A DNA stretch of 64,000 nucleotides from Symsagittifera roscoffensis (lineage: Eukaryota > Xenacoelomorpha > Acoela > Convolutidae), in NCBI RefSeq assembly GCF_963678635.1, contig NC_087067.1:42868696-42932695 (forward strand), written 5' to 3'. The notes beneath the pieces were generated by a model that had not been told where the DNA came from, made no database searches, and saw nothing but the letters and a program-made list of their open reading frames with translations. Within the stretch, counting starts at the first letter, position 1; every line of letters starts with the position of its first letter. Made by a program: the position numbers and the translations under genes. Shown here piece after piece: positions 60,975 to 64,000 of the stretch.

Positions 60975-61022
60975 CTTTCAATGTCTTTCAATGTCTTTCA
61001 ATGTCTTTCAAATGTCTTTCAA
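60975..61022. repeat. Minisatellite, 10 bp unit
   Basis: Unit tttcaatgtc repeated three to four times, then two 11 bp versions with an extra A. Confidence 0.95.
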
Positions 61023-63780
61023 ATTAGAGTAGTCTCATAGCGCGAAAAAATTTTGCATAGCTAAATGGGTCACATTCTTATTTTATCGAAACTGAAATGA
61101 AGCAAACTAAAATGCAGATTTTTTTCCGCATACGTTTCAAATTTGAGCACCACATAATTGATATTTTCATACTTCCATTCAAGTAAATTTTGTAAGAAAT
61201 ACAAACGGACTTTGTTTTACAAATTTATGAAGCAATTAAGATTTTATAAGTATTCACTCAATGGTGCAGTTCCGGTGCGCAAACGATCAAGAGAAAAAAC
61301 TCAAGCTCGGGAGAAATATCTTGCTAAACAAATAAATTATTAAATTGAACCAAAACTGCTTCTCTTACTGAACTTAAATTAAGGTTTCTTTAGGAGAAGG
61401 AGACATTGTTTGTTAATGTTTTTGTCAACCAAACACTACAAAAAAATCATTTTCTCTAAAATTTAAATTAAAAATTTTTTTTTTGATCCAGGATAGCCGG
61501 TTAGTGTGCAAGTAGCACACAATGTTCCACACTCTTACAAAAATACAAAAACATTTTTTTAAAATTAGTTCCGTATTTTTCCGTATGGTGTGATAAAAAG
61601 ATCTATTTGAAAAAAAAGAGCTCTGGCATATTTGATAGTCATACTTAAAAAGCCAGTCATAGTAAAAAAACAGTTTTTGAAAAATTTTAGCCTTTGCTTA
61701 CAAAATGGCGCTAAAAACAACAAAAAGTACGTTTATTTGATTACAGCTAAATTTTCACGGCTTACAGTATGCTGAAATAAGCTATTGTAAGCCTACACGC
61801 TCAAACCATATTATTTCGAAACTAGGTCAAAAATCAAAATTTTCAGACCGGTTTTTCTCGACACCGTGAGAAAGTTTTTGAAATTTTAAAAAGTCGTTCA
61901 AATCAAGATTAAAAGGGCTTTAATATTCTATATCACTTCACTCATTCCAATAATTATTTGTGGTACCTGATTTTTCGTGGAAAACAAAAAGTGAAAACGA
62001 AAAAATAACAGACCCGAATACAAATTCCTCCCCATTTTTTAAATGTTCGGAACAAAAGTACGTTATAAAAACCAAAGGGCAAACGGTAGAATCCTCGAAG
62101 TAATGAGGCGCCTCCTACCATAAAATTGCTATTGCTGTGAGTATAGACTTACTAAATATGATGGAAAAGCACAACCGGAATTAATTTCTAAAGGTTTTAC
62201 CAAATCAATTTAAAAGCATTCAGGCAATTACAATCTATTTTTTAGCAATATGTAATTATTACATAAGAAAAATCATTCAGATTAAACTTCAACAAGAGAC
62301 TATAATATAGCATAAGCATCATCAACTTTCTGAATACAAAAATTACAAATTGTTGTATTGAGTACAAATTGTTGTGTCAATTGTTTACACAAATATTAAT
62401 AATGCATTTTATTCAAAAGTTGATGGGTTTTAATCCTTAAAAGGCCCAAAATCATTATTTCATGAAATTTATCAAATATAAACTGAGCCAAAAAACGCGG
62501 TGGGCCAATTTATTGAACTTTTCCAGCGGATATAAAAAAAATGGAAACTGTCTAATAGTCCGTCTAATTTTAAGTCACTTTTCTGTTTTTAATCTTCGGT
62601 TTTGTAAAAAAAAAATAAGTTAGCCAATAGAAACGTCTCACGATTCTGATTGCGTACATGTTTTACATCATTCGGTCCCTCCATCTTGAGAATACACCCC
62701 CCCCCCCCTCTCTATGCATAAGACCCAATTTGATAAATAACATGTTCTTTTCGCTGATTGTTATTCCTTGTTTTCTCGATTTTGATCCAAAAAATTGTAT
62801 CACTCTAATTGATATACACCGTTAATTGATAAACACCGTTAAAAATTAAAACAAAACGTTTATTTCAGTTCGGGTAGTGCTATTTCATAGCCCCAGTTTG
62901 CACAGTCCGCATCTCTTCAGCAACAACTTTTTCATGGTGGAGTTCTTAATTTTTAAATTAAAATTGTTAAAGGCGGTTGGAGAAACTAAATTTTTTCTTA
63001 TTTCTCATTTTTAATATTTTGTTGTATTATCGAGGACGTTCACATCCATCTATATTGATCGAACTCAGAAGGCCCTGCATAGAGTAATTCATAGGAAAAA
63101 AAAATCTTTTTTTTTTTGCAATTTTCTTAACTTTTTTTATTTGTCTTGGGAGGGATTGCTTGAAAACTAATTATCATAAAAGCTTCATCTACAAATAATA
63201 GAAAAACATTAATATGACTTATCATTCAGCCACATCGAGAGTTTATTTATGATAATTGTGTTGAAATAAGTAAAATATACACAAAAAAAATCACATTTTT
63301 TGTCGGGACAAAACTAAAGGGATTAGTAAGTGAAATGACGGTTTTTTTCCTTTTCCCATCATCTGACATAAGTATTAATTTTTGATGTAACGAGTGGTTT
63401 TACGAGGTTAACTATGAACGCCACTTATTCTTGTTGTTGTTATTACCCAATTAATCCGCATGCCATTTTTTGTAACAATTGGACGATATGAGCAAATACG
63501 GTTTTTTTCTACTTCCCCCCTTTCAAACTTTTAAGTTTTTTGTTGTTTTAATTGTTTTAGGTGTAATTATGGCTGAAAGCGTGATGTTTAGGTGTAATGT
63601 AAGAAGAAAAAACTGTTCACAATTGTTTTTTCTTGTTCACCATGCCAAGTATCAATGCACTAAGACAAAGATAATATAATTTCTTGAAATTGAAATGCAA
63701 ATTAGGGAAGGGGGGAAGGCAAACAAGCTAAAACTACTGATAAAAATTTTCAGGTGGGGGAAAAGGTAAAAGAGTCAAAA
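61023..63780. other. Mostly gene-free AT-rich stretch
   Basis: A run of 12 C lies at 62697-62708. Otherwise only short open frames without family resemblance. Confidence 0.4.
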
Positions 63781-63806
63781 CGACAATGGGTGAAAATGAA
63801 TGTCAC

Positions 63807-64000
63807 TTAAGATTCTTCGTTCCCATAAAATGCGTCATTTTCTCGGTTCTCCTGGCCTACATTTGTATTAGCAGAAACTTGTGGTTGCATTTCAATAGCC
63901 CCATCCTCTTGTTGGTTAGTCGGTCGATGATTTCCCTGTTGTCGTACAATGGTAACGCCGAAGATGCTCCAAAACTGGATGCGGAATGTCTCACTGGCTT
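63807..64000 (-). CDS. Possible terminal exon of a host gene, cut by window edge
   Basis: On the minus strand the sequence is open from the window edge to a TAA at 63807-63809, giving about 63 residues that begin SETFRIQFWSIFGVTIVRQQ and end NENREND-like and FYGNEES. The tail is rich in Gln, Asn and Glu and reads like a cytosolic C-terminus, perhaps after a membrane segment. The opposite strand is also open (ATG at 63769 region to the edge, with a hydrophobic start), so the strand is not certain. I favour minus because of its balanced composition. The family is unknown. Confidence 0.35.
   Translation of the reverse strand, partial: ASETFRIQFWSIFGVTIVRQQGNHRPTNQQEDGAIEMQPQVSANTNVGQENRENDAFYGNEES

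Overview
This window looks like AT-rich, gene-poor animal nuclear DNA. The main support is a class A G-protein-coupled receptor split by introns, GT-AG introns in general, and long non-coding stretches full of transposon remains: LINEs, LTR elements, hAT-like and Mutator-like MITEs, and a roughly 500 bp repeat family with hairpins at its ends. There are no operons, bacterial promoters or tRNA genes. I cannot fix the phylum. One run of 200 Ns (39943-40142) is an assembly gap.

Layout. 1-2.6 kb: left-edge LTR-like element with two overlapping reading frames on the minus strand. 2.6-12.9 kb: a decayed AP-endonuclease/RT LINE on the minus strand (4.8-7.6 kb), hAT-like fragments and low-complexity AT DNA. 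12.9-24.7 kb: three unequal head-to-tail units that contain the same LTR-like sequence as the left edge. 25-31 kb: hairpin-ended repeats and a small Ty1/copia fossil with both LTRs (27.8-30.8 kb). 31-39 kb: mostly empty, with a Mutator-like MITE at 34.7-35.4 kb. 39.2-39.9 kb: two GPCR exons running into the gap. 40.8-41.6 kb: a 402 bp tandem duplication. 42.9-53.3 kb: the main host locus. 53.4-60 kb: more repeats plus two LINE remnants on the plus strand. 60-64 kb: mostly empty, with a possible terminal exon at the right edge.

The most interesting locus is on the minus strand at 53251-42915. An exon coding for a triose-phosphate/PEP-translocator-family transporter (TPT, SLC35E-like) is followed by an exon coding for a polysaccharide pyruvyl transferase (PF04230-like). 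The transporter frame continues without a stop into one extra membrane helix and a stem with four N-glycosylation sequons. It then reaches a plausible donor in phase 2, and the pyruvyl-transferase exon begins at a strong acceptor in the matching phase. The pyruvyl-transferase frame has no in-frame ATG before its residue 86. The simplest reading is one 828-residue fusion protein: a membrane transporter that could bring phosphoenolpyruvate into the secretory pathway, tethered to a lumenal enzyme that uses it to put pyruvate ketals on glycans. This is inference and needs transcript evidence.

The same locus carries a very recent 4.26 kb tandem duplication (43823-48078 and 48079-52337). Its breakpoints lie inside the two exons. 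The junction creates a chimeric internal exon (48464-47800) with a working-looking acceptor and donor but an out-of-frame fusion, so skipping it gives the intact protein and including it gives a premature stop.
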